NCBI GenBank assembly: GCA_015178975.1
Contig: WHVD01000045.1
Location: 310,001-374,000, forward strand
From: Hysterangium stoloniferum
Lineage: Eukaryota > Basidiomycota > Agaricomycetes > Hysterangiales > Hysterangiaceae
DNA length: 64,000 nt
Reading direction: 5' to 3'
This document shows positions 46,394 through 58,459 of this stretch, one piece after another. The notes under the pieces are model-generated. The model had not been told where the DNA came from, did not search any database, and worked only from the letters and a program-made list of their open reading frames with translations. Each line of letters begins with the position of its first letter. Positions within the stretch are counted from its first letter, which is position 1. A program made the translations under genes and the position numbers.

Positions 46394-47548
46394 ATGTCCT
46401 CGACTTCTCTCACAGACACAGGTGCGGGTGGCCCACTGCGTGTACCCTCTCGACTTGCATTGAGTGCTGCTACTACATGTGCACAAATTCGTGCCATGGA
46501 TCCAGCCATGAGGAGAGATCTCTTTGCAGAATACATCACATTGCAAAAGCATTCTAAAAACCTTGTTTTTTTTGACCGAGAGTTTGATGAGGCGCAAGAG
46601 TTTCCTTAGTGAGTACTTATGCTTTACTTTTTGTTTATCTTTTTCTAACCTGCTTATCTAGTCCAATGTCACAAGGCCGTGTCATTTATCCAGAGGGTAT
46701 CCCTGCCTATCTACACATGTGACACATCAAATTCAAGTGTTTTTGTGCATTGTTGTCGCCTGTATTGCTATTTGTAGAGGTGAAGACCATCGCTGGACGA
46801 ACCTGCGCATTCTGCTCTGATTGCGGCTTAAATGGTAAGTCGGATAGTGCTTGTATATTGCACATTGTTTGCTAAATCATGCCGAGTCATTATTGACGAG
46901 AAGTATGTGAGTGCCAACCTTGCGGCAGATTATCCCACACATGATAAAGATGGCGGTGTGTTGCAAGTGTGTATGTAACAACTAAGATGATATAATATCT
47001 TTACAGCTGTCTCACCGGTGTCTTCTACTCCATATCACCATATTCCACCTCGCACTCCTCTTCATAGGAGGGTACTTATAACAACTCGCAAGCCATCTTC
47101 TCTTGCATATGCAGCGAGTCATCCTGTGGCAGCTGGTGAGTACAGTTGTATAATTAACAGCTACCTTCAAATCTCACCTGCAATAGCATTGGTACCGCCT
47201 GGTATTCAAGCACCCTCACAATCCCGACTTCAACGTGCGACCGGAACCCATGCCCTCACTCAGCAGCACGAAGTACGCTCACCCCTTTTTTCTATGCCCA
47301 CTCATTTTCGTTTGAGCCAATCGAGCAGTCGTCCCATTGGCGGAATAGTCGTTGGCCCAAGTCATAGTCATTGCTCAGCTCCCACTGTCGACAGGTCGAG
47401 TTGTGATCGTTTATCTCCCACCAGCAGCTTGGACACCGATCGAGATGGAAGCCCCGATATACTTGAATTTTGTGATGAATGTGCTGCTTATTTCCCTCCC
47501 AAGGCATTCAAGGCTCATATTGCAGACTGTCGTGGCTATCGTGCATAA
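46394..47548 (+). CDS. Five-exon gene with C-terminal Cys/His finger, unknown function
   Basis: Proposed exons 46394-46608, 46662-46696, 46778-46834, 47007-47135 and 47187-47548; introns of 53, 81, 172 and 51 nt, all GT-AG, phases consistent, giving about 265 residues. The start is the first ATG of an open exon (MSSTSLTDTG). Exon 3 gives CAFCSDCG, a short Cys cluster. Exons 4-5 are Pro/Ser-rich and probably disordered. The end, FCDECAAYFPPKAFKAHIADCRGYRA broken as C-x2-C-x11-H-x3-DC, suits a C2HC or UBZ-like zinc finger, which could bind nucleic acid or ubiquitin. Intron 4 is a multiple of three, so retention would also read through. No other copy in the window. Confidence 0.5.
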
Positions 47549-48225
47549 TGTCTTGCCACGCAGCTTACCCTCCTATTCTCGTTTTTTATTATCATTCTAA
47601 ATTTTTTTAATAAGATTGTAAAGTACATATATTTCAATGCTACGAGATCAGGCTAGACTGTGCATATTTATAAGTGACTATATAGAATTACAGCAACTTG
47701 AGATCTAGGCAGCCAGACATGTTATTTAACACCCATGGCTGCTCACAGTGTTTATTGCGTCTTTGACAAATATGAAGTGGCTGGGGGCCTTACAGCGGAG
47801 TGAAGTCGACCTCATTTGATTTCACACTTGATGCCATCAGATCTGGAAGGACATATGCGAATGGTAACAATCGACCTATACTCGATAAATTCTGAGGTTG
47901 ACAGCGCCAACGTCAGCAAAGTCGTATTGCAACCGTGACGTTCAATAATCCCCTAAATACTAACTTATGGGGTGATAATTATCAAAACTATTATTAGATG
48001 CTGTGTGAGCCTTCAATGGAAGGCATGAAAAAGTAGTAAAGTAACTACTAAGTCCACTGCAGCCTATATAGTTCAAAGAAGGTGAGGGGATTTTGCTTGC
48101 AAAGGTAGGGATGACATGTTGTGAATCTTGTGTAAGTACAGCTACGAGTCTGCAGAACACTCTGACTGACTGCGCTATAAAAGCCTGGCACTTTCTTCTA
48201 GTGTAAGTACGACTGCTACACCCAA
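47549..48225. other. Intergenic, then family spacer
   Basis: From 47549 to about 47882 I see nothing recognisable (AT-rich 3' flank). From 47883 the BCDE upstream spacer begins, inverted relative to 13560-13880, with a CTATAAAAGCC box at about 48175, some 50 bases before the ATG. Confidence 0.4.
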
Positions 48226-48801
48226 ATGTCTGCTTTAAATGAGATAGCCCTGGGGAATCACCATGAGGTAACGGTTCAGACCTACCTTGAAGGTGTTGAG
48301 CTACCACCCTTAGCCCCCCCAGGTGTATGGAGTTCAGAGTGATGGGACCAGATCATTAAGACTTGGATGAGAGAGATATTCAGGGAGAAGCTTCGAGAAC
48401 GATGGGGATGTAACAAACCTGGTCATAATTTATGTTATCGGGCCCCCGATGATGAGCAGCACATACATCTGTCTGCAAACCATATAGAGATTTGGGTTGA
48501 CGAGTGGATGAGTAAAGTATAATGCTATTTCCATGTGATCTGTGTCACATGCTGTGCATTTCAGTGTCAAGGAGAAACGACCTACCATGACCCACCCACC
48601 ATTATCAAGATATCCACCAACACGACATCCAATCTCAGCCCGTATCGAAATCACGCCGTGGACTGGGGAATGATCTCACAGAGTCTTGTGACATCTTCAA
48701 GTGTTGACATTGGCCCCGGGTATTACTGTGGAGTCGGTTTGGAAAGGGTTGGGATGAAAGTCCTTCAGAGTGCCAAGACAGCTGTGCTGATCGCAAGCTA
48801 A
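48226..48801 (+). pseudogene. BCDE family gene, copy 8 (3' truncated)
   Basis: ATG 48226. Exon 1 has a TGA in place of the CGA present in copy 4 (SSE then stop), and the donor GTGAGT is changed to ATGAGT. The acceptor TTTCAG is kept. Exon 2 (CQGETTYHDPPTI, YYCGVGLERVGMKVLQSAK) stops at 48801, just as in copy 4. It then joins, tail to tail, the 3' end of copy 9. Three independent lesions make it clearly dead. Confidence 0.6.
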
Positions 48802-48834
48802 CAATGTACAGGGAAATACCAGCTGGTTGATGTG

Positions 48835-49310
48835 ATCGGTGAGAAGAACCTCTGATCGCTGTGAGCTCCTTTACAGATAGTGGATGCACGTGGCAGATCG
48901 CTTCCACAATATACACAAGGCAGAAAAAGGGTGAGGGATCATGAAATTCTATTACAGCACGGGCCATGTTTATGATAAATGTTGATGCAACCTCATCCAA
49001 GTTGGCGTGCAGTGGTGACTTGACTAAAATGTTGTATAGTGATGACATAATCGGAGCTGACATGGCAAGTGGCTCTGCATCCAAGCAATAAACACCAGGG
49101 CAAGAAGGCCGAAGCCAAGAATGTCATAAGCCGGGTAGTGTGACCTTTGCCGCTCCTGTAAGAAAATACCGAGAAACTCTTTAAAACCACTGTCGCTCTT
49201 CTCCGAATTTGAGGCAGATATGTAGGTCTATGACTCAGACATGAGTATTTCCAGTATATTCAATGATTGAGGTATCCTTATCTCGCTAAATCAGCACTAT
49301 CTTTAACTAG
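48835..49310 (-). pseudogene. BCDE copy 9, exon C and 3' end of exon 2
   Basis: Minus-strand exon C (DEVASTFIINMA, VEAICHVHPLSVKELTAI) and, nearest 49310, the end of exon 2. It is the downstream half of copy 9, separated from the upstream half (54511-55172) by gypsy relic 2. Confidence 0.5.
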
Positions 49311-49315
49311 TCTTC

Positions 49316-52300
49316 TTACACTTTTTTTTTGACATTGACTAAGACAAGCCGTCCACCGTGCCTCGTTTACCATCCACACCGAAGCCACTACTCACTCGCT
49401 CAGAAACAAGAAGGAGACACCAACTCGGATTACCTCCCCTCCTCATAAATCCCTCCACCGACACCGCAACCACAGCACACCCTACCTCACCAACCGAATC
49501 AGGGCCCTCTGAAACTGACACCGATACCGACACCAAATATATAACATTTCAAACGCACCCCCCAACTCTCAAGGTCTCACCACAAACACGAACCAGAAAG
49601 TCAAGGATGCCACAACACGAGCCAAGCCAACCTATAGCAGAAGTCAACGTCGGCAAACTCAAAGAATGCCCAATGCTCACTGCTGGACGTTACACACCAA
49701 TCATCCACCAAAACTGGTCAACAGCTTGTCGCCGATACATGAAGTTTGGGGAAAAGAAACCCAACGAGATTGTGAGTTATGTCGCAGACGCCATGATGGA
49801 GCCGCGACTCATGGCTGGTACCAAGGGGATCAGACACAGATCGATACCCTCACATTAGAACAATACCTGGAGGAGCTCGCGAAAATTACCCTTGAGAAAA
49901 ACTGGGCCCACCTCATTAGAGAAAAAATCCTAACCAGCACACAAGACAACCAGCGATTCATCAACTGGAAAATTGAGATGGAGAACCTCAATGTGATTCT
50001 CACCACATCAGCAAAACCCTTCGCCTTGTCCAATGCTGCCTTGAAGACACAACTAGAGGCAAATCTTGACAAAGCCCTCAAACGAAACCTTCTTGTTGAA
50101 CCAATCCTTGCAACTGAACTCACAGCATGGACCAGTGAAGTGAAGGAGCATGACGAGCGTGTTCGTGAACAACCATGAATTGATGCAAGAGCAAATCATT
50201 GCCAACAATGCCGCTCGGGCATTCCGCCGCAATGAAAGGAAGGATATAGCCTCTCGTTTATCTGACCCTACACCCAGCTCCACTTCCATGAACAAATCCA
50301 ACATCAAACTTCCAAGGCTGACTGACGAAGAGAGGAGACTACTACATGAGCATCAAGGATGCACACGCTGCCGTGTTTTCTATGCAGGTCATCGCTCTGA
50401 CACATGCCCCATGAAGACGAACAACTCATGGCCAGATGCTGCCACATACAAACCTCTTACCTCAACAATGGCACGTGCAGCTGCACCACACGTTACGGCA
50501 GGCCTGGCCATGGCCAACATCCAAGAATGCATAGATGAAGATACAGACACATACGTCACCTCCTCACTCAACCCACCACACATTCCTTTCACAGTCCCAC
50601 ATCTCTATGCACCCATAGAGATGACGGGACCTCTCATATCCAACTTCCCCCTATCCTTGAAAGCACTCATTGATATTGGATGTCCTGCTACAGTGATTAG
50701 TGACACCTTAGTCACCCAGCTGGGACTTCGACGATTTCCGCTGCCTAAGGCTGAAGACAATCTATCATCATTATCAAATGTGGCCTTGAGTTGCAGGGAG
50801 TTTGTTAGAATTAAGGTGACATCGGGGAATGGTGCATGGCAGTCAGGAGTATTTAACATGAAAATAAACGATGGATTACCCATACCGCTCATCTTGGGAA
50901 TGTCTTTTCTCTCCTCACACCACATAGTGATTGACACTATCGAGAGAACGGCATGTGACAAGCGGGTAAATTATGACATTGTCAGCCCCAAGAGCTCTGG
51001 AAAGAGGGAGGGACCAACAACCTGTATAACACCACATATCAAGGCACCACAAGCCTCCCAGTGCAAGGAGACTTCGGAACCACCACTTGCTGGGTACCTG
51101 CTACCTGTCCCAATTATGGCTGCTGTGCGCGAAACCATTGAGAGACTTCACCTTACAGGAAGTGTTAGCAAAAAAGGAGGCAGAGTTGAAGGCTACCTTT
51201 TCTGACCGAATTTCCACTGAGATTACCAGATATGTCTGAATTGCCAACCCATATACACCACCGCATACATCCTAAAAGACCCCTCTAAGATAACAGCTGG
51301 ACAGGGTATTCCACAGCGAAGAAATTCCACGATTCCTGGAAAATACTCCTTGAAGAACATCTAGCAGCGGGACGAATACGACCATCGTCCTCAGCATATG
51401 CATCCCCAGCATTTTGTGTACCCAAATACCGCAATGGCATACCTGCCCTTGACATCCCACCATGATGGGTTAATGATTACCGGGAGCTCAACAAGAACAC
51501 CATCCGAGACAACTACCCACTGCCTCGGGTTGACGACATTCTGTCAGACTGTGGGCGGGGTGTGATCTTTGGTAAATTAGACATGACAAACTCATTTTTT
51601 CAGACCAGGGTGCACCCTGAAGATGTCCACCTGACAGCTGTATGCACCCCTTGGGGACTATACGAGTGGACTGTCATGCCAATGGGAGGATGCAATGCAC
51701 CATCCACACACCAACGGCGTATGACAGATGCGCTACGGCACTTACTCGGGAAGATCTGCCATGTATACCTGGATGACATCATTATATGGTCGAAGACACT
51801 GGAGGAACATGAGCACAATGTACGAGAAGTACTACAAGCACTGCGTGTGGCCAAACTATATTGTAATCCAGACAAATCCATCCTTTTTGCCACAGAGCTC
51901 TCCTTCCTTGGACACCACATTTCCTCAGAGGGCATTCGCCCGGATGCCCAGAAGACAGAACGGATCACCAACTGGCCCCAGCCAACCACAGCCACGAATG
52001 TCCGTGGCTTTCTTGGGCTTACCCGCTATGTTTCTGCATTCCTCCCTGCCTTGGCAGAACACACCAGTGTCCTTACCCCCCTAACTACGAAAGAATGTGA
52101 CCGCCAATTCCCCATCTGGACTCAGGAACACCAGCAGGCTTTTGACGCCATCAAACAACTGGTCACTGGTACAGACTGCCTCACCGTAATCGACTATGAT
52201 GATCCAACAGGCAATATCTTCCTAACTACAGATGCCAGTGATCGACGCACAGGTGCTGTACTCAGTTTTGGCAAGGATTGGGCCACGGCCTGACCTGTTG

Positions 52301-54505
52301 CTTATCACTCATGCCAGTTGAATAACGCTGAACACAATTACCCAGTCCATGAGAAGGAACTGTTAGCAATTATCAAAGCCATCAAGAAGTGGCGTACCAG
52401 TCTCTTAGGGTGCCATTTTCAGGTTTACACAGACCACCGAACACTAGAATACTTCCAGTCACAAAAGGAGATGTCCTGCCGACAGATGCACTGGTCCATG
52501 TACCTTGCAGATTTCGATTTCAACATTGTCTATATCCATGGAGAAGAGAACACAGTCGCCAATGCCCTATCTCACATGCCTGATGGTGACACCAATGCCA
52601 TGCACGCTGCCTGTGCGTTAGCACACACCCGATCTCCAAAAAAGAGCATTGTTGGAGGGACACTTAACATCACCACTGACCCTGCCCTACTGGATGCAAT
52701 CCAGCAAGGTTATATCCATGATGACCTCTGTAAACAGCTCGACAGCGATATCACTGCAGGAAGCATTGAAGGTGCGAGGAAGGAAGCCAGTCTCCTTTAT
52801 GTTGGACGCTGACTCGTCATCCCTCGTGACATCACAATCCAGGAAATGTTGTATCATCTTGCACATGACACTCTGGGTCATTTCGGATTTGACAAGAGCT
52901 ATGAAGCCCTTCGGCACTCCTACTACTGGCCCAACATGAGGCGAGATTTAGAAACAGCATACATACCTTCGTGCACCGAATGTCAGAGGAATAAAGACTG
53001 CACCAGCCAGCCTACTGGCCCCTTCCTTACATCCTCTTCCAGTCCCCGATGGCCGTTTCGATACCATTGCCATCGATTTCATCGGTCCTCTCCCTGAAGA
53101 ACAGGGGAAAGATACAGTCATGACCATGACCGACACCCTGGGTGCAGACATTCGTTTGGCACCCATCCATTCTTCCTATTCAGCAGCACAGATCGCAGTT
53201 GTACTCTTCAACGAATGGTACTGTGAAAATGGGTTAATGCTTAATATTGTGTCAGATCGTGACCCACTGTTTACCCCTGAACTCTGGAAGGTGTTACACA
53301 AACTCTCAGGAGTTAAATTGAAGATGTCGACTGCCTACCACCCACAAAGCGATGGCTCCAGTGAGCAGACCAACAGGACCCTCAACCAGCTAATTCAATA
53401 TCATGTCGATATCAACCAGAAGGGATGGGTGGCACAGCTTCCCCGCGTACATTTTGCTATCATGAACACTATCAACACCTCCACAGGCTTCTCCCCATTC
53501 CAGCTAAAAACTGGACACTCCCCACGGCTCATTCCTCCAATCACACCCTTACCCCCAGGTGTCACCCCTGCTGAGGTGTCAGCACACGAGATCCTGCGCT
53601 GCCTGGAGTTAGATGTCCAGGAAGCACAAGACAACCTCACTGCCACAAAAATTTGTCAGGCCTATCACGCTAATAAACACCGTGGTGCAGAAATTCGATA
53701 CAATGTGGGCAATTTGGTCATGCTATCTACTTCACACCGCCGCCATAACTACAAACGAAAAGGAAAGAAGCGGGTAGCAAGGTTTATGCCCCATTTTGAT
53801 GGCCCATATGAGATAACACATGCCTTCCCCGAAAAATCAGTCTATACCTTGCGACTTCCCAACAATCCCACCTCATACCCGGGTTTCCACTCCAGCCTCC
53901 TTAAACCATTCATCCCTAATGACACCTCCCTTTTCACCAATCGAGAACTCACCCGCCCGGGCATAGTAGTCACAGAAGATGGCACGGAAGAGACTCTCAT
54001 CAATAGGATTGTCGATGCACGCCGGTGTGGCTGTGGGATCCAATATTTGGTACACTGGGTGGGTTTTGGAAAAGACCATGACGAATGGATGCCTCGCAAG
54101 GCCATCAAAGACACGGAAGCATTAGATGTTTGGGAAAGAGAAAACGGACTTGACATTTGACTGAGTTAAGTTTCTGGAGGGGGGAGGGGTGTAATCCTGG
54201 CCGTATTACCACAGGCACACATCACTGATCGGCTTCACATGGTCACTCGACTCTCCTTTTTTCCTCCATCTGATTGTCTCTGACTTCAGCTGAGCCGCCC
54301 CTCTGTTCCCTAACTTACGACACAGCCCCAATTATCCTGGGTACCCTGCGCCGGTATCAGATGCCCGACAATGGTATATAATTATTGACCTACGTAGTTA
54401 CAGATTCAGATTCGGACCTTTTGTATCTTACGAACCAACAACAACTCAACAGAGAAATATAGTCCTGTCTGTGTTGACTGAGTGAGGTCAATCAATGACC
54501 TTACA
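49316..54505 (+). mobile_element. Ty3/gypsy chromovirus relic 2
   Basis: Fossil on the plus strand in exon 2 of BCDE copy 9. Parts: gag (about 49360-50450, ending in a CxxC...C cluster), protease (about 50630-50960; ALIDIGCPA), RT (about 51300-52000; YLDDIIIWSK), RNase H (about 52190-52600), integrase zinc-binding domain (about 52850-53000), integrase core (about 53040-53650) and chromodomain (about 54000-54150; YLVHWVGFGKDHDEW). A 3' LTR and PPT are present; at the 5' end only TTACA of the LTR remains. Target duplication TCTTC at 49311-49315 and 54506-54510. Broken, about five or six interruptions, better preserved than relic 1 and therefore probably younger. Confidence 0.9.
54190..54505 (+). 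repeat. 3' LTR of gypsy relic 2
   Basis: 316 bp, TGTAATCC...CCTTACA, preceded by the purine tract GGAGGGGGGAGGGG at 54176-54189. A TATATAATT stretch near 54375 may be its promoter. Confidence 0.8.
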
Positions 54506-54510
54506 TCTTC

Positions 54511-55172
54511 ACATTTTTGGCAGCGTAAGATGCTTGTGTAGAAACTTGCCAAGGGCACCATGGTCTTGTAACAAACAGGCGATTTCCCGGTATATTGTCA
54601 GCTTTGCGATCAGCGAAGCTGTCCTAGCACCGTGAAGGACTTTCATCCCAACCCTTTCCAAACTGACTTCACAGTAATACCCGGGGCCAATGTCAATACT
54701 TGACATTGTCCCCTCGCTCCGCGAGATCATTCCCCAGTCATCGGCATGACTGCAATAGGGGCTGAGGTTAGATGTCGTGTTGGTGGATATTTTAACAACA
54801 TTCGGTGGTCATGGTAGCCCGTTTCTCCTTGACACTGAATGCGCAGCATGTGACACACATCGCATAGAAATACCATTATACTTTGCTCACCCACTCGTCA
54901 ACCCAACTCTCTATATGGTTTGGAGACAGCTGTATGTGGTGCCTACCATCGGGGGCCCGATAACATAAATCATGGCCAGGTTCGTTACAACCCCATCGTT
55001 TTCGAAGCTTCTCCCTGAATACCTCTTTCATCCCTTTAACGATCTCGTCCCATTGCTCTGAACTCAATACACCAGGGGACACTAAGGGTGGGAGTTCTTC
55101 CATGTCTTCAAGGTCGATCCCGGCCGTTGCCGAATGGTGATTCCCAGGAGTCGTCTCATTGGAAGTAGACAT
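54511..55172 (-). pseudogene. BCDE family gene, copy 9 (5' part)
   Basis: Exon 1 runs from ATG 55172 to 54891 and is fully open, with WGCNEPGHDLCYRAPD and HIQLSPNHIESWVDEW. Intron 54835-54890 uses donor GTGAGC. Exon 2 from 54834 has lost one C in the HDPP codons, shifting the frame; downstream it is open to the gypsy relic 2 junction. The pre-ATG block and a CATAAAAGC box near 55220 are kept. Confidence 0.6.
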
Positions 55173-55189
55173 TGGTGGGTAGCAGTGTC

Positions 55190-56575
55190 ACCTACACTAG
55201 AAGGGGGTGCCTTGCTTTTATGCCGCCACCAGTCGGAGAGTTAATTCCATGAAGGCACAGCATTATGGCCGTACTTACACGAGATACACACCATTTCATT
55301 CCAGCCTTCGTCCACAAGGTTCCCTCACCTTCCTTGAACCTTATAGGCTCCACTGTATTGAGGTAACTACTTCTGACGCTTTCCACTGAAGGCCCACACA
55401 GCATACCATAATGATTCAGTCGATTGTCACCTCATAGTAGAGCATTTGTCAGCTTCAGAGTTGAAAGAAAAACTGCTTTTCTGATATCGAGAAGTGACAT
55501 TGCCATGTACCATATAAATGCAGTCCAAAGTGATACCCAATGGTTACTGCCTTCAAGTTGCCACTGTCAGCCTCAGGCTTTGTCCAGAGGGATTGCACAT
55601 TTCCTGTTTTTAATTTTGCAAACTTTCACCAAGGAGAAACCCCGTGCCAGTGATGACCTAGTCCCATTAATAGTAAGCAACGTGATTTTTTCATTGGCCT
55701 TCACCATATCCTTGGTTGTGATGAATCCATCTGGGTGCGTATTAACACATTCTAAATATAATCTCGTCTCAGGCGAGACTGACAGCTAGCCTTATTATTA
55801 TCTCTCTGTCTAAGTGGAACGTTTCGCCCCACGCTCACACGATTGATGCGTGGACATTGCTCTTCAAAGCGACGATGACAAGGTAGATCAAGCATTGTGA
55901 CCCACCCGTAGTTTGACCTATGTCAGCTCTTGCGGTATGTAAAGATTCACCATGCTGGCTATGCTAATTTACATTCCCATTTTCTGCCATCTTTCTACCC
56001 CCTTTGGTGCTGCCAAATTCCACTGTGCCCTTGGAGCTCCACATAGGTCACCGTAGCAATCCCTCTTCATTCCCACACGATAGCCATTCATCGCAGCACT
56101 GGGTTTGTCACAAGAATTGATCCTTCATTTTCTCGTTTTGGCTAATTTGTCAGTCACGGAATGGACGAAGTGTCCTGAGTCTTAACATACTTCCGAGCTG
56201 ATAATCGGCTATTGTCGTCAAAAAATGGGCAGAACATGCGACGCTTGCCACGGCAATACATCATAGTGGCTCTCAGATAATCTCAGGTGCAGCAGGATAA
56301 CAAAAGGATTATGTCTTGGGAATACCATTTGGATCACTCTTGACGACAATTATACTTCGGTATGCTGGTACCAGACTGCAAACGACAGCAATTCCTTTCA
56401 AAGACAGTGGAAATGGTCGAACCCAGTCTCAGAATGGTTCAGAAACACTCCAAGGATATTTGCTGTCGTGAGATGTATATATATAGTTCTTACAATATAT
56501 TTAATTATTAGTCACAAAACACAAAGTCCTACAAAGCCAAAGGTTTCATCGACACAATTCTCATCAGCAATGAAT
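55190..56575 (-). pseudogene. Spacer and degenerate module A
   Basis: Inverted match of 10419-11760. It contains a decayed A module at about 55893-55560 (start LDLPCHRR-like) and the spacer beyond it. No intact gene. It ends at about 56575, where GAATTCCAGAGTT marks the join also seen at 10430. Confidence 0.45.
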
Positions 56576-57675
56576 TCCAGAGTTGCAATGAGCATAAGAA
56601 GTGATTGAATGAGCTTTTAACCCGACTCAAATGATGTAAGTTTATGTAACTATTAATGCTGCCAAAGTGAGCTGAAAAAAAAAAGGAAACAGGAAAGATA
56701 TTATCCTCTTCCTTGCTTCCTTTCAATATATCAGTTAAAGGTGTGACCACCGTGCAAAGGAAGGAACGAGGGGTAGAAACTAATATTTAAGGTCGAACCG
56801 GTTCGTTGAGCTGCGCATTGTCCCTTAATGTGGAAGGACATAAACAAGAATAGTGAGGGGAGAGAGCTTGAGAGCTGTGGTACATGCATATTCCAGGCCA
56901 GACGATCCAGCTATTAGTTCAGTATAACCACAATTATTCTGTTGAGAGGCAACACCTGTGATCAACATGGTCTCCGAGTGATTTGCATCAGAAATGGACT
57001 GGGGAGGAGATCTCTGTTGAAATCTGCTAGCCTAAGTTTCACAGTACGAGGACTCTCTACAATTGGAGTGTAGCCACTAAGAGTAGAGCAGGTAGATGCT
57101 AAGCCGGTGATATTGCTAGGCTTTCAGATGAGGGATCTACTCCTCATCTGAACTAACTATATACTAATATACATGGTCTGTGCACTGGTCTGTGCACGAT
57201 GGCGTGCTACGGATCTAGTGAACTTTAACTAAATATAACAATCACATGTGTGAACCGGCTGGAACCTATACAGTCACAAGAGGAGATATGAGATTACAGT
57301 TAATCACTGTTATCATATTCTAACAATCTCATGCACAAATGAAAGACAATACTGGAAGAGAAAAGATGGTGAACATAGTGTATTACAGACTCCACAAGCA
57401 AGGAAACCAAGTTGATGTGAATGGTATTCAACATGTGTGTGAGAGAGAGTTGTGGAGCATGCTGTGAGGGAAACAGTGGCTGTATGCGCTCTTAAAATGG
57501 AGCAAACTTCTATGTGGCTTGAAAATACGGGTTACAGATATGAAGAGAAATCATTAAAATCGAGTCAAATTGATCGAGAAAGACTTTCCCCTGGGCAATC
57601 ATATTTCTTCAAAACTGAGACCATGGTGGAATTAGACGATACGGACGCACCAGTGAAAGGTGTCGCCACGACGCA
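56576..57675. other. Rearranged spacer around a solo LTR
   Basis: A run of AAAAAAAAAA near 56675 and family spacer in inverse orientation to 32400-32640 from about 56940, split by the LTR 57015-57325. Open frame 57452-57712 on plus is antisense to module F. No gene called. Confidence 0.35.
57015..57325. repeat. Solo LTR, copia-type
   Basis: 311 bp, TGTTGAAATC...ATTCTAACA, with ATCTC on both sides (57010-57014 and 57326-57330). The empty site is the TGGTGAGGTAATGTCATGC-type spacer (complement of about 26520-26550). Internal hairpin TTCAGATGAG...CTCATCTGAA and a 12-bp tandem GGTCTGTGCACT. Confidence 0.75.
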
Positions 57676-58149
57676 TCAGAAGCCTTTGGCGGTGAGAACT
57701 AGACCTTCATAGTCAATCATGGATCCTTCGTTGATTGAGTTGCGGATCGCGTCCCAATGGATTAGGCTAGAAATGAGAATGGCGGTGGTATTGAAGCTGC
57801 GCACCGTGGTACACGCGAGTCCAGGCCGAACACCGATTATTTCTTCGGCGCATACATAATGTAGCAACTCTGTGTTCGATATGACGATGGCAACTAGATT
57901 GATGATTGTGAAGTACTGTGAGTCTTTGTCAATGTTAAAGCTGACATATGGTAGTGTCTCCTTGGCTAGCACCATTATAGCGACTAACTCACCAGCATTA
58001 TTTTTGATAAACCTACCTGGAACCCTCATAGTTATATTGCGGGGGTTATTTTCCGAAAAATGGAGATAAGTCGAATTCGTTAATGCTATCGACACATCAA
58101 TGAAAGGTGTGGCGACTACGCACAGGAAAGAACAGGTAACGATAACCAA
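57676..58149 (-). CDS. Module F, longest open copy
   Basis: 157 codons. The N-terminus has SFLCVVATP, also the C-terminal motif of exon E. Then NITMRVPGRFIKNN, ELVAIMVLAKETLPYVSFNI, DSQYFTIINL, CAEEIIGV, and ACTTVRSFNTTAILISSLIHWDAI. After the TGA the DNA again encodes CVVATPFTGASV, so one F unit runs from one such motif to the next. It may be an exon of a longer repeat protein. No recognised domain; faint ARM/HEAT character. Confidence 0.45.
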   Translation of the reverse strand: MVIVTCSFLCVVATPFIDVSIALTNSTYLHFSENNPRNITMRVPGRFIKNNAGELVAIMVLAKETLPYVSFNIDKDSQYFTIINLVAIVISNTELLHYVCAEEIIGVRPGLACTTVRSFNTTAILISSLIHWDAIRNSINEGSMIDYEGLVLTAKGF

Positions 58150-58459
58150 CGTTCAAGAGTCCGACGAATCTTGTCTTTCATATTAGATTGAATCAAATGT
58201 CTTTTTCGATACTACTCGAAATGAAACAATTCAAAACATAACAATCGGTAGAATGAACTCCAATGAACAAAAATGAAAGCAGCACGTGAAATGTCGGGAT
58301 AGCCAGTAAGATACATCGTCGTGGCGTGTAGTGTGACCCTAGCGACTGAAACATTCAAACACAAGATGTCTTGGCTTGGCTTGTGCACGTGGCAGGTCGC
58401 TGTGAGTCCTCTTCAGCTCTGAGTTCCTAAGTGATTCCCCCTAACATCACCACGAGTTA

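Noticed and set aside
44385-47548. KDZ-type or other large DNA transposon at 44.4-47.5 kb
   Set aside because: No transposase motif, inverted ends or target duplication could be found; the two genes look unrelated to each other.
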